From UBA6244 sp041582875 (GTDB lineage Bacteria; Bacteroidota; Bacteroidia; Bacteroidales; F082): 58,743 nucleotides of DNA. The stretch lies in NCBI GenBank assembly GCA_041582875.1, contig JBFHGX010000007.1:1-58743 (forward strand), read 5' to 3'. The notes under the pieces are model-generated. The model had not been told where the DNA came from. It saw only the letters and a program-made list of their open reading frames with translations, and made no database searches. Positions 1-8,548 of this stretch are shown in pieces; positions within the stretch are counted from its first letter, which is position 1; each line of letters starts with the position of its first letter. A program made the translations under genes and the position numbers.

Positions 1-134
1 ACGTTAAAGATCTGCATTTTAATTGAAATAAACAAGAAATATCATCAAAGATTCGGGCAAGTTTTGAACAGGAAAAAGTTGATATCAGGGTGATTACGGG
101 TTTTCTTGCAGAGACTAATTATGTAAAAGATAAC

Positions 135-992
135 CTATTTAACCTTTTCAATTTTGGTATCCACAAAACTAGTGGCTGTTGCAGGAAATTTCATTCCGTT
201 TTGTTCTACATCCATGGTCATGTCCAATTGCAAGCTTGAAACTTTCACCATACCGGTTTTACGATCAATGGTCATTTCGCCAGTCATGGTACCATCCAGT
301 TCACCACCAGCTTCAGGATTGTCAATATTGGCTGACAATACCCCGTCAACTTCTAAAACAGCTTCCTTGCGTGTGGCTTTTTTTAAGGTGTATTTCACCT
401 TTACAGCCATATTACTTGTTTCCATGGGTTCCAACTCTTCTTCCCAACTTTCGCCAACCTTAATTTTATGATCAGGATAAACGGCATAATTATTACCGGT
501 GTTTAGGGTACTTGACATCTCACCAGCATTGCCCAGAGCACTCATGTCCATGTCGATCACATGTCCACGCTCATCCATCAAAGAAATAACAGAAGCATTT
601 ATTAATTTATTCATCTGGGTAGCAAATTCAGTTCCCATTGGAGAATTGAAAGTAGAACTGTCCTCAGAATCATACTTGATCTCCATACCAAAAATACGTT
701 GATCCATAACAATCCGCTTAAAGGTCGTACGCTGAGTAATTTGTTCATTTTTCACGGAATCGATGACCGATTCAAGATAAAAAGACATTTCCTGATCCAA
801 GGTAACTTTCTGTCCCATAGCTTCAAACTGAATGGTTTGTTCAATATTCGAAACATTGGTAAACTGTTCGCCTTGCTTCAGTTGATATTTGAGTTCGATA
901 CTCTTTTGAGCAACAGCGCTATTGGTAAAGGCCATCAGATTAACAGCCAACAACAGCAGCAATACATTCCATTTTGATTTCATCATGTTCAT
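135..992 (-). CDS. DUF6263-like exported protein
   Basis: The 285-residue product starts with a short basic stretch and a hydrophobic segment ending near AVAQ (about residues 5-29), a typical signal peptide. The rest is a soluble, beta-rich domain of alternating polar and hydrophobic stretches with no membrane segment. Its layout resembles the DUF6263 family of Bacteroidota: KYQLKQGEQF early, an acidic Asp/Glu/Ser-rich middle, and a C-terminal half with GEMTIDRKTGMVK. The function is unknown; a periplasmic or surface location is inferred from the leader. The start is only 13 nt downstream of the dnaB stop on the same strand, so it is probably transcribed with dnaB. Met-1, Met-3 and Met-4 are all possible starts. 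The export call is firm; the family name is from memory of the pattern. Confidence 0.75.
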   Translation of the reverse strand: MNMMKSKWNVLLLLLAVNLMAFTNSAVAQKSIELKYQLKQGEQFTNVSNIEQTIQFEAMGQKVTLDQEMSFYLESVIDSVKNEQITQRTTFKRIVMDQRIFGMEIKYDSEDSSTFNSPMGTEFATQMNKLINASVISLMDERGHVIDMDMSALGNAGEMSSTLNTGNNYAVYPDHKIKVGESWEEELEPMETSNMAVKVKYTLKKATRKEAVLEVDGVLSANIDNPEAGGELDGTMTGEMTIDRKTGMVKVSSLQLDMTMDVEQNGMKFPATATSFVDTKIEKVK

Positions 993-1005
993 TTAATGTT
1001 TAAGG

Positions 1006-2523
1006 TTAAAAGTTAGGTTCGTCATCGTCCAGGTCGTTATTCATTTTCGACTGAAAGCTTTTGATTCCTGCCCCCATGTCATTTTGAGTGAAGCCGCCAT
1101 CGTTTAGTCCTTGGGCATAATCTTCAAATTTGGCAAATTCGCCAACAAACTTCAATTTTACATCGCCTACAGATCCGTTCCTGTGTTTCGCGATGATGAT
1201 TTCTGAGACCCCCTGTGTAGGTGTGCCATCTTCAAACACATCAATTTTATAGTACTCTGCACGGTAAATAAACAGCACCAGGTCAGCATCTTGCTCAATC
1301 GCACCTGACTCACGTAAGTCAGACAAAATGGGTCGCTTGGCCTGTCCGGGGCGGGTTTCAACGGCACGACTCAACTGCGAAAGTGCTAAAACTGGAACAT
1401 CCAATTCTTTAGCCAACGCTTTTAGCGATCGTGAAATTTGGGAAATTTCCTGCTCACGATTTCCACGGTTTTCACCTCCGGAGGTCATCAACTGCAAGTA
1501 ATCGATAAACACCATTTGGATGTCATGCTGTTGTTTCAATCGACGGCACTTAGCCCGCAATTCAAAAATAGAAAGAGCAGGAGTATCGTCGATAAACATT
1601 TTGGCTTCTACCAGATTAGATATCTTGTCAGTAAGCTGCTGCCATTCGTAACTGGCCAACTCGCCTTTTTTTAATTTATCCGATCTAAGCTCAGTTTCAC
1701 TAGATATCAACCGGGTAACCAACTGCACAGCTGACATTTCCAAAGAAAAGAAAGCCACCGGTCTGTTAAATTCAACAGCTACATTGCGCGCCATATTAAG
1801 AGCAAAAGCCGTTTTACCCATGGAAGGACGAGCAGCTAAAATGATGAGGTCAGATTTTTGCCATCCGGAGGTCATCCGGTCGAGAGCAGTAAATCCGGAA
1901 GGAACACCCCGCATAGATCCATCGGCATCACGCGCATGTTCAATATCCAGAATGGCTTGCCGAACCAACGAAGGCATATCTTGAAAACTTCTTCTCAAAT
2001 TGGTTTCAGAAACCGAAAACAAACTCTGCTCTGCCTTATCCAACAGATTAAACACATCTGTGGTATCTTCAAATGCATCTTTGATGGTTTCGGAAGAAAT
2101 GCGAATAAGCTCTCGCTGAATATGCTTTTGCATGACAATTCGGGCATGAAACTCCACATTGGATGCCGATGCAATGCGACTGGTAAGCATGGTGATATAA
2201 TAAGGACCACCTACAATCTCAAGCTCCCCCTTACTCTTTAGCTTATTTGTAACCGTTAAGATATCAATGGGTTCCGACTCCGAAAAAAGTTCCGAAATGG
2301 CACTAAATATGCGTTGATGACTATCCTTATAAAACACCTTTGGGGTTAGAATATCAATTACAGCCGAAACCGCATCTTTTTCAATCATCATCGCACCCAA
2401 AACAGCTTCTTCAAGGTCGGTAGCTTGCGGGGGAACCTTACCATGCTCAAAAACTTGTTCCAAGCCAGTGGTTGTCTTTTTTGAAATGCCTGATTTTCTG
2501 AACTCTTTCTTAACTTCTTCCAT
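1006..2523 (-). CDS. dnaB: Replicative DNA helicase DnaB
   Basis: DnaB is the hexameric 5'-3' helicase that unwinds the chromosome at the replication fork and recruits primase. The 505-residue protein has the usual two-domain plan: an N-terminal helical domain (about residues 30-170, containing PPQATDLEEAVLGAMM) and a C-terminal RecA-like ATPase. Walker A is ARPSMGKTAF near residues 231-240, Walker B is MVFIDYLQLM, and LSQLSRAVETRPGQAKRP and SDLRESGAIEQDAD are characteristic DnaB motifs. Length is normal for the family with a slight N-terminal extension. No intein interrupts the ATPase domain. A box fitting the Bacteroidota -7 consensus lies 6-13 nt before the ATG on the minus strand, so the leader would be very short. 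The DUF6263-like gene follows 13 nt downstream. Confidence 0.97.
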   Translation of the reverse strand: MEEVKKEFRKSGISKKTTTGLEQVFEHGKVPPQATDLEEAVLGAMMIEKDAVSAVIDILTPKVFYKDSHQRIFSAISELFSESEPIDILTVTNKLKSKGELEIVGGPYYITMLTSRIASASNVEFHARIVMQKHIQRELIRISSETIKDAFEDTTDVFNLLDKAEQSLFSVSETNLRRSFQDMPSLVRQAILDIEHARDADGSMRGVPSGFTALDRMTSGWQKSDLIILAARPSMGKTAFALNMARNVAVEFNRPVAFFSLEMSAVQLVTRLISSETELRSDKLKKGELASYEWQQLTDKISNLVEAKMFIDDTPALSIFELRAKCRRLKQQHDIQMVFIDYLQLMTSGGENRGNREQEISQISRSLKALAKELDVPVLALSQLSRAVETRPGQAKRPILSDLRESGAIEQDADLVLFIYRAEYYKIDVFEDGTPTQGVSEIIIAKHRNGSVGDVKLKFVGEFAKFEDYAQGLNDGGFTQNDMGAGIKSFQSKMNNDLDDDEPNF

Positions 2524-2528
2524 AAAGC

Positions 2529-2536
2529 CAAAAATA
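2529..2536 (-). promoter_or_regulatory. Putative -7 box upstream of dnaB
   Basis: Read on the minus strand this is TATTTTTG, a match to the Bacteroidota -7 consensus TAnnTTTG, ending 6 nt before the dnaB ATG. No TTG was found at the usual -33 distance, so support rests on the -7 match and position alone. Confidence 0.4.
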
Positions 2537-2642
2537 CAAATAATGGTTTTGGTTGATAACAGTGTTGATAACTTAAATTTGGTGAAAATTTACTTATAAC
2601 GGCAGACCTGAATGAAATCAACTCCTGAGTAAGAAAAAAAAT

Positions 2643-3033
2643 GTCCGACAGGCCTATAAGCGGGATTCTGTTTCTGCGCGCATTTACACACATCGCAGAC
2701 TTCCATCATTTATCTCGACCTAATGTCACCATCAGGCTCTAGCAATCTACCCTCCGAACTCAGGGCGAGCAGCCCTTATTCTGCGCGAAGCAAAAGCGCC
2801 GGTTTATTTGATCTTGCAGCCCCTGAGGTTTACCCCCGTTCATTGTCACCAATAAACAGCGTGGGCTCTTACCCCACATTTTCACCCTTACCTGCCAATA
2901 GCAGGCGGTTATTTTCTGTGGCACTCGCTGTATCCGCCAATGGCGAACCCTTCCCGTTAGGAAGCAAGGTGCTCTATGCTGTCCCGACTTTCCTTCCGCA
3001 GCATGCTGCGAACGATGGAACAACCTGCCGAAC
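2643..3033 (-). ncRNA. rnpB: RNase P RNA (class A)
   Basis: On the minus strand the segment begins with GTTCGGCAGG and ends with CCTGTCGGAC, which pair over ten positions (including G-U pairs) as helix P1. Near the 5' end is GAAAGTCGGGACAGC, the conserved CR-I region of bacterial RNase P RNA, and the 3' end carries AGAATCCCGCTTATAGG, a close match to the conserved terminal segment. A conserved AGGTAAGGGTGAAA-type stretch lies between. The length of about 391 nt is normal for class A. This RNA is the catalytic subunit that trims the 5' leader of tRNA precursors. Open reading frames across this stretch are non-coding shadows. The 5' end was placed from P1 pairing and the -7 box just upstream. 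Confidence 0.95.
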
Positions 3034-3038
3034 GTGTG

Positions 3039-3046
3039 CAAAGATA
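3039..3046 (-). promoter_or_regulatory. Putative -7 box of rnpB
   Basis: Minus-strand TATCTTTG fits TAnnTTTG and lies 5 nt before the P1 helix of RNase P RNA, which is the expected distance from a -7 box to the transcription start. No clear -33 TTG was found. Confidence 0.5.
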
Positions 3047-3140
3047 CAGTAAAGAACAATCATTATTCACCCCTCTTTAGTTGTTTTGAACACATGATCT
3101 TTAGCAGATACATAATATCATAGGTAAGTATAATTAATAC

Positions 3141-3148
3141 TACTTTTG
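3141..3148 (+). promoter_or_regulatory. Putative -7 box of tatA
   Basis: TACTTTTG fits TAnnTTTG and lies 16 nt before the ATG chosen for tatA. No -33 TTG at the usual spacing was found. Confidence 0.45.
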
Positions 3149-3164
3149 CAAAAAGACTTTGATC

Positions 3165-3434
3165 ATGATACAATTTGCAGGATGGATAGGTGGACCTGAA
3201 CTGATTATCATTGTAGTGGTAGTCGTTTTGTTATTTGGTGGAAAAAAAATCCCTGAACTCGCCAAAGGACTTGGAAAAGGAATTCGAGAGTTTAAAGATG
3301 CCACCGAAAATAGTGGTATTGCTGATGACCTAAAGGATATAGCTTCGGAAATGAATGAGGTAAAATCTTCTGTGGACAAGATGAATCCGAAAAAAATACT
3401 CGACAAAAACAATCCTCTTAAACCTAAAAAATAG
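3165..3434 (+). CDS. tatA: Twin-arginine translocase subunit TatA/E
   Basis: TatA forms the channel-like component of the Tat system, which exports folded proteins with twin-arginine signals across the inner membrane. The 89-residue product has the TatA plan: a short periplasmic N terminus with GWIGGPEL, one hydrophobic transmembrane helix (IIIVVVVVLLFGGKKIPELA, about residues 11-30), the FGGKKIPELAKGLG hinge, and a charged amphipathic helix and tail. A TTG two codons upstream (position 3159) would give two extra residues, but the ATG at 3165 sits well after a -7 box and begins at the residue where TatA proteins normally start. No tatC is adjacent, which is common in this phylum. The MATE gene begins 38 nt downstream and may be cotranscribed. 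Confidence 0.93.
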   Translation: MIQFAGWIGGPELIIIVVVVVLLFGGKKIPELAKGLGKGIREFKDATENSGIADDLKDIASEMNEVKSSVDKMNPKKILDKNNPLKPKK

Positions 3435-3472
3435 TCATTGCTGATCTACTCACTCATTAACTACACTACTCA

Positions 3473-4828
3473 TTGAAAGACTTGACTACCGGCAAAGAAG
3501 GCCGGCGCATACTCAACTTTGCTATCCCCATGCTGCTGGGAAATGTGTTGCAACAGATGTACAATGTAATCGACAGCATCATCATTGGCAATGTACTTGG
3601 CAAGGAGGCATTAGCCGCTGTTGGCGCCAACTTTCCATTAATTTTTGCGTTAATTTCGTTTGTCGTGGGAATCGCAATCGGAGCAACCGTAATTATTGCA
3701 CAATACTATGGTGCAAAACAAATGGACAAAGTAAAGAGAACCATCGACACCCTGTATATTTTTATGTTTTTTGCTTCCCTTGTATTAACCGTGGTGGGAA
3801 TTACTTACAGCAAGAACATCTTTCAGCTCATCGATTTACCTGAAGAGGTTATTCCTTTGGCAGTTTCTTATTTTAATGTATACGCGCTGGGATTTGTGTT
3901 CTTTTTTGGATTTCAAGGCACAAGTGCAATTCTGCGTGGACTAGGTGATTCCAAAACACCACTTTATTTTTTGGTTATTTCTACCATTATCAACATTGGA
4001 CTCGATATTTTGTTTGTGGTGGTATTCGGATGGGGTATTGAAGGTGTAGCAGCTGCTACTGTTATAGCACAAGGGGGTGCTTTTATTACGATTGTGTGGT
4101 ACCTCAACAAATACCATAGTTTCCTCGATTTTTCGCCCCTAAAAATGAAGTTCGATCAAGAAATATTCAAAAAGAGCTTACAAATTGGACTGCCATCAGG
4201 TATCCAGCAAACGGCAGTGGCGCTTGGATTTTTGGCCCTGTACCGCATTGTCAACATGTTTGGAACACCTACCGTTGCTGCCTATAGTGTAGCCACACGC
4301 ATCGATTCATTTGCCACCTTGCCTGCCATGGCCTTTTCAGCCGCCATCTCAACCTTTGTAGGTCAAAATATAGGAGCTAACAAAAAAGAGCGAATAGGTA
4401 GAGGACTAAATGCCACATTGCTTATGATTGCTATGCTGGCCATCACCATCAGTTCACTTACGGTTGTTTTTGCTGAACCTTTGATGCGCCTTTTTACCAA
4501 CAAGGATGATTTTGAAGTGGTCGCTATCGGCGTAAAATACCTTCGCATTGTGAGTCCGTTCTACCTAGTTTTTTCGTTGATGTTTATTTTCAATGGAGTA
4601 CTTCGGGGAGCTGGCGACACCGTATTCCCCATGTTTATCACCATTATGGCCCTGTGGATCATACGACTTCCCATTTCATATTTGCTTTCATTGCGACTGG
4701 ATGCCATTGGTATTTGGTGGGGGATTCCCATTGCATGGGGATTCGGACTCATCGCTTCATTTTTCTATTACAAAACCGGACGATGGAAAAAGAAGGCCGT
4801 GGTTAAGCATGGTCAACCGGTGAAATAA
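3473..4828 (+). CDS. MATE family efflux transporter
   Basis: This 451-residue polytopic membrane protein belongs to the MATE (multidrug and toxic compound extrusion) family, which uses a Na+ or H+ gradient to export cationic compounds. It shows about twelve hydrophobic segments in two similar halves. The first begins ILNFAIPMLLGNVLQQMYNV and DSIIIGNVLGKEALAAVG, the second FKKSLQIGLPSGIQQTAVA; FNGVLRGAGDT corresponds to FQGTSAILRGLGDSKTP in the first half, showing the internal duplication. The start is TTG (position 3473): no ATG lies near, and the family signature begins within ten residues. The last residues are basic (KKKAVVKHG), as expected for a cytoplasmic tail. The substrate cannot be told from sequence. 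A kinase gene starts 8 nt downstream. Confidence 0.93.
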   Translation: MKDLTTGKEGRRILNFAIPMLLGNVLQQMYNVIDSIIIGNVLGKEALAAVGANFPLIFALISFVVGIAIGATVIIAQYYGAKQMDKVKRTIDTLYIFMFFASLVLTVVGITYSKNIFQLIDLPEEVIPLAVSYFNVYALGFVFFFGFQGTSAILRGLGDSKTPLYFLVISTIINIGLDILFVVVFGWGIEGVAAATVIAQGGAFITIVWYLNKYHSFLDFSPLKMKFDQEIFKKSLQIGLPSGIQQTAVALGFLALYRIVNMFGTPTVAAYSVATRIDSFATLPAMAFSAAISTFVGQNIGANKKERIGRGLNATLLMIAMLAITISSLTVVFAEPLMRLFTNKDDFEVVAIGVKYLRIVSPFYLVFSLMFIFNGVLRGAGDTVFPMFITIMALWIIRLPISYLLSLRLDAIGIWWGIPIAWGFGLIASFFYYKTGRWKKKAVVKHGQPVK

Positions 4829-4836
4829 CTAACTTT

Positions 4837-5241
4837 GTGGCTTCATCAACAACACAAAAGGTGAGTCCGAAGAATTCCTTTACATTCAAAAAACGTTTAA
4901 AAAGCTTTGAATATGCGTTTAAAGGGCTTTTAAAAGCACTCAAAACACAGCATAATCTTTGGATACACCTAACAGCAACGGTATTTGTGATTGGTGCTGG
5001 ATTTTACTTTCAGATTACAAAAACAGAATGGATGGCTATTGTTTTGGCCATCGGTGGCGTTATCACCGCCGAATTAATCAATACTGCCATCGAATGGACG
5101 GTTGATTTGGTTTCCCCAGATAAGCATCCTTTGGCAGGAGACATCAAAGATGTGGCTGCAGGTGCAGTTTTATTTTTTGCATTGGTATCAGTTGTGATAG
5201 GACTACTGATATTTTTACCCCATATAATAAACATGTTATGA
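4837..5241 (+). CDS. dgkA: Diacylglycerol/undecaprenol kinase (DgkA family)
   Basis: Small integral-membrane kinases of this family phosphorylate diacylglycerol or undecaprenol with ATP; in many bacteria the role is recycling of the undecaprenyl carrier used in cell-wall synthesis. The 134-residue product has a cytoplasmic amphipathic N terminus (FKKRLKSFEYAFKGLLKALK), then three membrane segments. The catalytic signature AELINTAIEWTVDL followed by PLAGDIKDVAAGAVL (about residues 80-113) includes the Glu-Asn pair and the Lys-Asp pair expected of the active site. The start is GTG at 4837, 8 nt after the MATE stop. Its stop overlaps the next gene by ATGA, suggesting translational coupling. Which lipid is used cannot be seen. 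Confidence 0.9.
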   Translation: MASSTTQKVSPKNSFTFKKRLKSFEYAFKGLLKALKTQHNLWIHLTATVFVIGAGFYFQITKTEWMAIVLAIGGVITAELINTAIEWTVDLVSPDKHPLAGDIKDVAAGAVLFFALVSVVIGLLIFLPHIINML

Positions 5242-6092
5242 TTTTAATTGCCGACAGTGGCTCCACTAAGACAAGCTGGGCGCTCCTTGATCAAGGCCAC
5301 CCAACAACTTTTTTTCAAACCCGTGGACACAATCCATATTACTATAGTGGTGATGAACTAAAAAATATTCTCCAACAGGAGTTAATGCCACAAATTAAAC
5401 ATCCCAACCACATTTCGGAATTGTATTTTTACGGATCAGGATGTTCATCTGAAACCAATTGTAATCGGGTAGCGAATGCCTTGGAGGCCTTGTTCGGTCA
5501 AGCCAAAGTCAAGGTGCATCATGATTTGTATGGAGCGGCTTTGGCCCTACTCCATCGCAAAAAAGGCATTGCTTGTATACTTGGAACCGGCTCCAATTCA
5601 TGCGGTTGGGATGGCAATGAAATTACTGAAAATGTCCCTTCACTGGGATTCATGCTAGCCGATGAAGGAAGTGGTACTACTATTGGAAAAAATCTCTTAA
5701 AAGGGTTGCTTAAAGGAGAAGCCGATAAAGAAATTACCCATACATTTTATGGTCATTACGGCCTCACTTTTGAGAAAACACTCGATTTGATATACAAAGA
5801 ACCTGAACCCAATCGGTTTATGGCTTCGCTGACCAAATTTGCCGGTCATCACATCCAAAATCCATGGTGTAGAAAAGTAGTAAAACACTCACTTGACGAA
5901 TTTATCACCTTAAACGTTAAACTTTATCAGGATCACGAAAAATTACCCATTGCCTTTACAGGATCAATCGCCCATCATTTTAAGGAAATTTTACAAGAAG
6001 TTTGTTACGATCACGGACTTAACATGGGTATCGTGCTCAAAGATCCCATTGAGGGATTGGTAAGGTTTCATGAGTCGGAAGTCAGGAAGTAG
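5238..6092 (+). CDS. N-acetylglucosamine kinase-like ATPase (BadF/BadG family)
   Basis: The 284-residue protein has the actin-like ATPase fold of the BadF/BadG/BcrA family, to which bacterial and eukaryotic N-acetylglucosamine kinases belong. The phosphate-1 motif is IADSGSTKTSWALL at the N terminus, phosphate-2 is GIACILGTGSNSCGWDG (about residues 111-127), then LADEGSGTTIGKNLLKGLLK, and the adenosine motif region is IAFTGSIAHHFKEIL. The likely reaction is ATP-dependent phosphorylation of an amino sugar such as GlcNAc from recycled peptidoglycan; the sugar is inferred from the family. The ATG overlaps the stop of dgkA by four bases. The 3' end runs into a run of short GAAGTC-like repeats, so the last few residues (ESEVRK) may come from that repeat. 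Confidence 0.85.
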   Translation: MILIADSGSTKTSWALLDQGHPTTFFQTRGHNPYYYSGDELKNILQQELMPQIKHPNHISELYFYGSGCSSETNCNRVANALEALFGQAKVKVHHDLYGAALALLHRKKGIACILGTGSNSCGWDGNEITENVPSLGFMLADEGSGTTIGKNLLKGLLKGEADKEITHTFYGHYGLTFEKTLDLIYKEPEPNRFMASLTKFAGHHIQNPWCRKVVKHSLDEFITLNVKLYQDHEKLPIAFTGSIAHHFKEILQEVCYDHGLNMGIVLKDPIEGLVRFHESEVRK

Positions 6093-6126
6093 AAGTCAGG
6101 AGTCTGAGGTAGCGAAAGGGAAGTCA
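6072..6126 (+). repeat. Short degenerate GAAGTC-type repeats
   Basis: The stretch contains GAGTCGGAAGTC, AGGAAGTAGAAGTC, AGGAGTC and a final GGGAAGTC, i.e. several imperfect copies of a GAAGTC unit. It spans the stop codon of the upstream kinase gene and fills the gap between two convergent genes. Confidence 0.55.
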
Positions 6127-6144
6127 TTTTGAGCTAAAAACAAC

Positions 6145-7083
6145 TCATCTTACACCCTCAACTAACTGAATCAAATCTTGCAAGGCCGGTCCAGCATCAG
6201 TTCCATCCACCCAATGCACATCCATATCACGTCTTAACCAGGTCATTTGCCGTTTGGCATAGCGACGGGTGTTGGTTTTAATTTTCTCTATGGCCATATC
6301 CAAGCTCCAATCGCCATCCAGAAATGCAAAAAGTTCTTTGTACCCTACCGTATTAAGTGCATTCAACTGTCTGTTTGGATAAACCCTTTTGGCTTCATCA
6401 AGCCAGCCCAGAGCAAGCATTTGATCAGTCCGTTGATGTATCCTGTCAACGAGTAAATCCCTGGGCCACTCCACTCCTACTTTAAGTATTTCAAACGGAC
6501 GCTTACGCTTGGTTTTTAATCGCTGTTCAGTGAATGGCTTGCCTGTTTGCAAACAAACTTCGATACCCCGCATCAAACGCATGCGATTACTCCTGTCTAC
6601 CACCTCATAATACTCTGGATCGAGCTCCCTTAACCAATTTGCTAATCCCATAACGCCTTCTTTTATAAAGGTATCATTCAGTTTATTTCTCATTTCTGGA
6701 TCAGGATCAGGAAGCAGATCGATACCATTGCACACAGCATCAATGTATAAACCAGACCCTCCAACCATGATCATCACTTCATGTGTTTTAAACTTATCCT
6801 CTAAAAGCTGTAAAACATCCAATTCAAATTTAGACACATTATATCCTTCATGAATAGAAAGATGCCCCACAAAATGATGCGGAATTCCCTGCATTTCCAT
6901 TTCTGTTGGCGCTGCTGTACCTAGCGGGATTTCTTTAAAAAACTGTCGTGAATCGGCAGAAATGATTTCAGTACGGTAATGCCTAGCCAACTGCACAGCC
7001 AAGGAGGTCTTACCCGACGCAGTAGGGCCAGCAATGACTACAAGTAATCCTTGTTTATTGTTTGGAGTCAATATTTTTTGCAT
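6145..7083 (-). CDS. miaA: tRNA dimethylallyltransferase MiaA
   Basis: MiaA transfers a dimethylallyl group to the N6 of adenosine 37 next to the anticodon of tRNAs that read codons starting with U. The 312-residue protein has the P-loop VIAGPTASGKTSLAV near the N terminus, the DSRQFFKEIPLGTAAPT segment that binds tRNA and the isoprenoid, HHFVGHLSIHEGYNVSKFE, the GGSGLYIDAV motif and a C-terminal RYAKRQMTWLRRD signature. Length is normal. The start overlaps the 3' end of the CCA-adding enzyme gene by 29 nt on the same strand, so the two tRNA-maturation genes are almost certainly one operon. Confidence 0.97.
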   Translation of the reverse strand: MQKILTPNNKQGLLVVIAGPTASGKTSLAVQLARHYRTEIISADSRQFFKEIPLGTAAPTEMEMQGIPHHFVGHLSIHEGYNVSKFELDVLQLLEDKFKTHEVMIMVGGSGLYIDAVCNGIDLLPDPDPEMRNKLNDTFIKEGVMGLANWLRELDPEYYEVVDRSNRMRLMRGIEVCLQTGKPFTEQRLKTKRKRPFEILKVGVEWPRDLLVDRIHQRTDQMLALGWLDEAKRVYPNRQLNALNTVGYKELFAFLDGDWSLDMAIEKIKTNTRRYAKRQMTWLRRDMDVHWVDGTDAGPALQDLIQLVEGVR

Positions 7084-8536
7084 CAGGAAGGGGAATGACT
7101 TTTATGGGTGGTTCTACCAGCTTTTTCACATGCAACTTCTTTTTCTTACCCTCCTCGAGCAAAAAGGCATAGGCTTCTTCGAAATTATTTCCAATTTCAC
7201 CATCCAGAATGGCTTCACGGATAAGCAATTTAAGGTCCCCTACCGTTTTTGAAGGACTTAATCCAAAGGTTTCCATAATGGCCTCACCCGTTACCGGAGG
7301 TTGCCAATTGCGCATTTGATCCTTGGCTTCCACATCTTTCAGCTTTTGCCGAACCAGTTGAAAGTTTTTCAGGTAACGTTTGACTTTGGCCTCATTTTTT
7401 GAGGTAATATCTGCATCACACAACATCATCAAGTCATCGATATCATCGCCGGCATCAAACAAAAGGCGCCGAATGGCAGAATCCGTAACAATTTCCTGGG
7501 CCAATACAATGGGACGCAAGTGTAACATCACCAGCTTTTGCACATATTTCTGCTTTTCATTCTGAGGCAATTTCAACTGCTTGAATATATTAGGAACCAT
7601 CTTAGCCCCAATAAATTCATGCCCGTGAAAAGTCCAACCAACCTTTGTTTCGAATCGCTTGGTGACTGGCTTTGCAATATCATGTAAGATGGCCGCCCAT
7701 CTTAACCATAAGTCATTTGTTTTTACAGAAAGATTATCCAGCACCTCGAGGGTATGATAAAAATTATCCTTATGTCCCAATCCATTCATCACCTCAACAC
7801 CTTTTAGGGCAACTAATTGAGGAAATATAATACCTAACAATCCCGACTCTTCCAACAGTTTGATCCCAACCGAAGGTGTTTTGGCCAGGACAATTAAATT
7901 GAATTCGTCCATCACCCGTTCCTGTGACACAATTCTGATTCGGTTCTTATTGCGCTCAATGGCGGCAAAAGTTTCCTTTTCAATTGAAAATCCCAGTTGT
8001 GTAGCAAAACGAACAGCACGCATCATCCTTAAAGGATCATCAGAAAAAGTAATGTCCGGATCGAGTGGGGTTCGAATGACTTTATTTTCAATATCCTGAA
8101 CACCTCCAAAAGGGTCCAACAGGTTACCGAAATCCTTAGGCTGCAAACTTAAGGAGAGGGCATTGATGGTGAAATCACGTCGATTTTGATCGTCTGATAA
8201 ACTTCCATCTTCAACAATGGGCTTACGAGAATCTCTTCGATACGACTCTCGACGCGCACCAACAAACTCAATAATCCAATCACCTTGCCGAACCATGGCG
8301 GTTCCAAAATTCTTAAAATACTTGGCAGTTGCTCCGGAACCAAGAGCATCAGCAACTTTGGAGGCAACAGCAATCCCACTACCCAACACAACAACATCTA
8401 CATCTTTAGAAGGGCGTTGAAGCAAAATGTCGCGTACAAACCCTCCAATAACAAATGCTTTCACATTCATTTGGGCACAAACCTCCGAGATGGTTGCAAA
8501 GAAATCGTGATGAAGCCTATCGGCATAATTTAACAT
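7055..8536 (-). CDS. cca: CCA tRNA nucleotidyltransferase
   Basis: This enzyme belongs to the class II nucleotidyltransferases that add or repair the 3' CCA end of tRNA; the two tRNAs in this window lack an encoded CCA, which makes it necessary. The head domain has AFVIGGFVRDILL and the metal-binding SKDVDVVVLG, followed by RRDFTINALSLSL and DPLRMMRAVRFATQLGF, the flexible-loop and template motifs. An HD domain follows in the middle (WAAILHDIAKPVTK), making it the HD-containing type rather than a plain poly(A) polymerase. The open frame extends 25 codons further upstream (to 8611), but the ATG at 8536 begins at the family start (MLNYADRLHHDF) and lies just after a -7 box. Product 493 residues; overlaps miaA. 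Confidence 0.93.
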   Translation of the reverse strand: MLNYADRLHHDFFATISEVCAQMNVKAFVIGGFVRDILLQRPSKDVDVVVLGSGIAVASKVADALGSGATAKYFKNFGTAMVRQGDWIIEFVGARRESYRRDSRKPIVEDGSLSDDQNRRDFTINALSLSLQPKDFGNLLDPFGGVQDIENKVIRTPLDPDITFSDDPLRMMRAVRFATQLGFSIEKETFAAIERNKNRIRIVSQERVMDEFNLIVLAKTPSVGIKLLEESGLLGIIFPQLVALKGVEVMNGLGHKDNFYHTLEVLDNLSVKTNDLWLRWAAILHDIAKPVTKRFETKVGWTFHGHEFIGAKMVPNIFKQLKLPQNEKQKYVQKLVMLHLRPIVLAQEIVTDSAIRRLLFDAGDDIDDLMMLCDADITSKNEAKVKRYLKNFQLVRQKLKDVEAKDQMRNWQPPVTGEAIMETFGLSPSKTVGDLKLLIREAILDGEIGNNFEEAYAFLLEEGKKKKLHVKKLVEPPIKVIPLPDAKNIDSKQ

Positions 8537-8540
8537 GGTG

Positions 8541-8548
8541 CAAAAATA
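8541..8548 (-). promoter_or_regulatory. Putative -7 box of the cca-miaA operon
   Basis: Minus-strand TATTTTTG fits TAnnTTTG and ends 4 nt before the preferred ATG. If used, the transcript would begin at or next to the start codon, so the mRNA could be almost leaderless. Confidence 0.4.

Noticed and set aside
2388..2693. Minus-strand frame of 101 residues
   Set aside because: It overlaps dnaB in another phase and the 3' end of rnpB; no domain or signal supports it.
2723..3059. Open frames of about 100 residues on both strands
   Set aside because: They lie inside RNase P RNA, whose P1 helix and conserved core explain the sequence.
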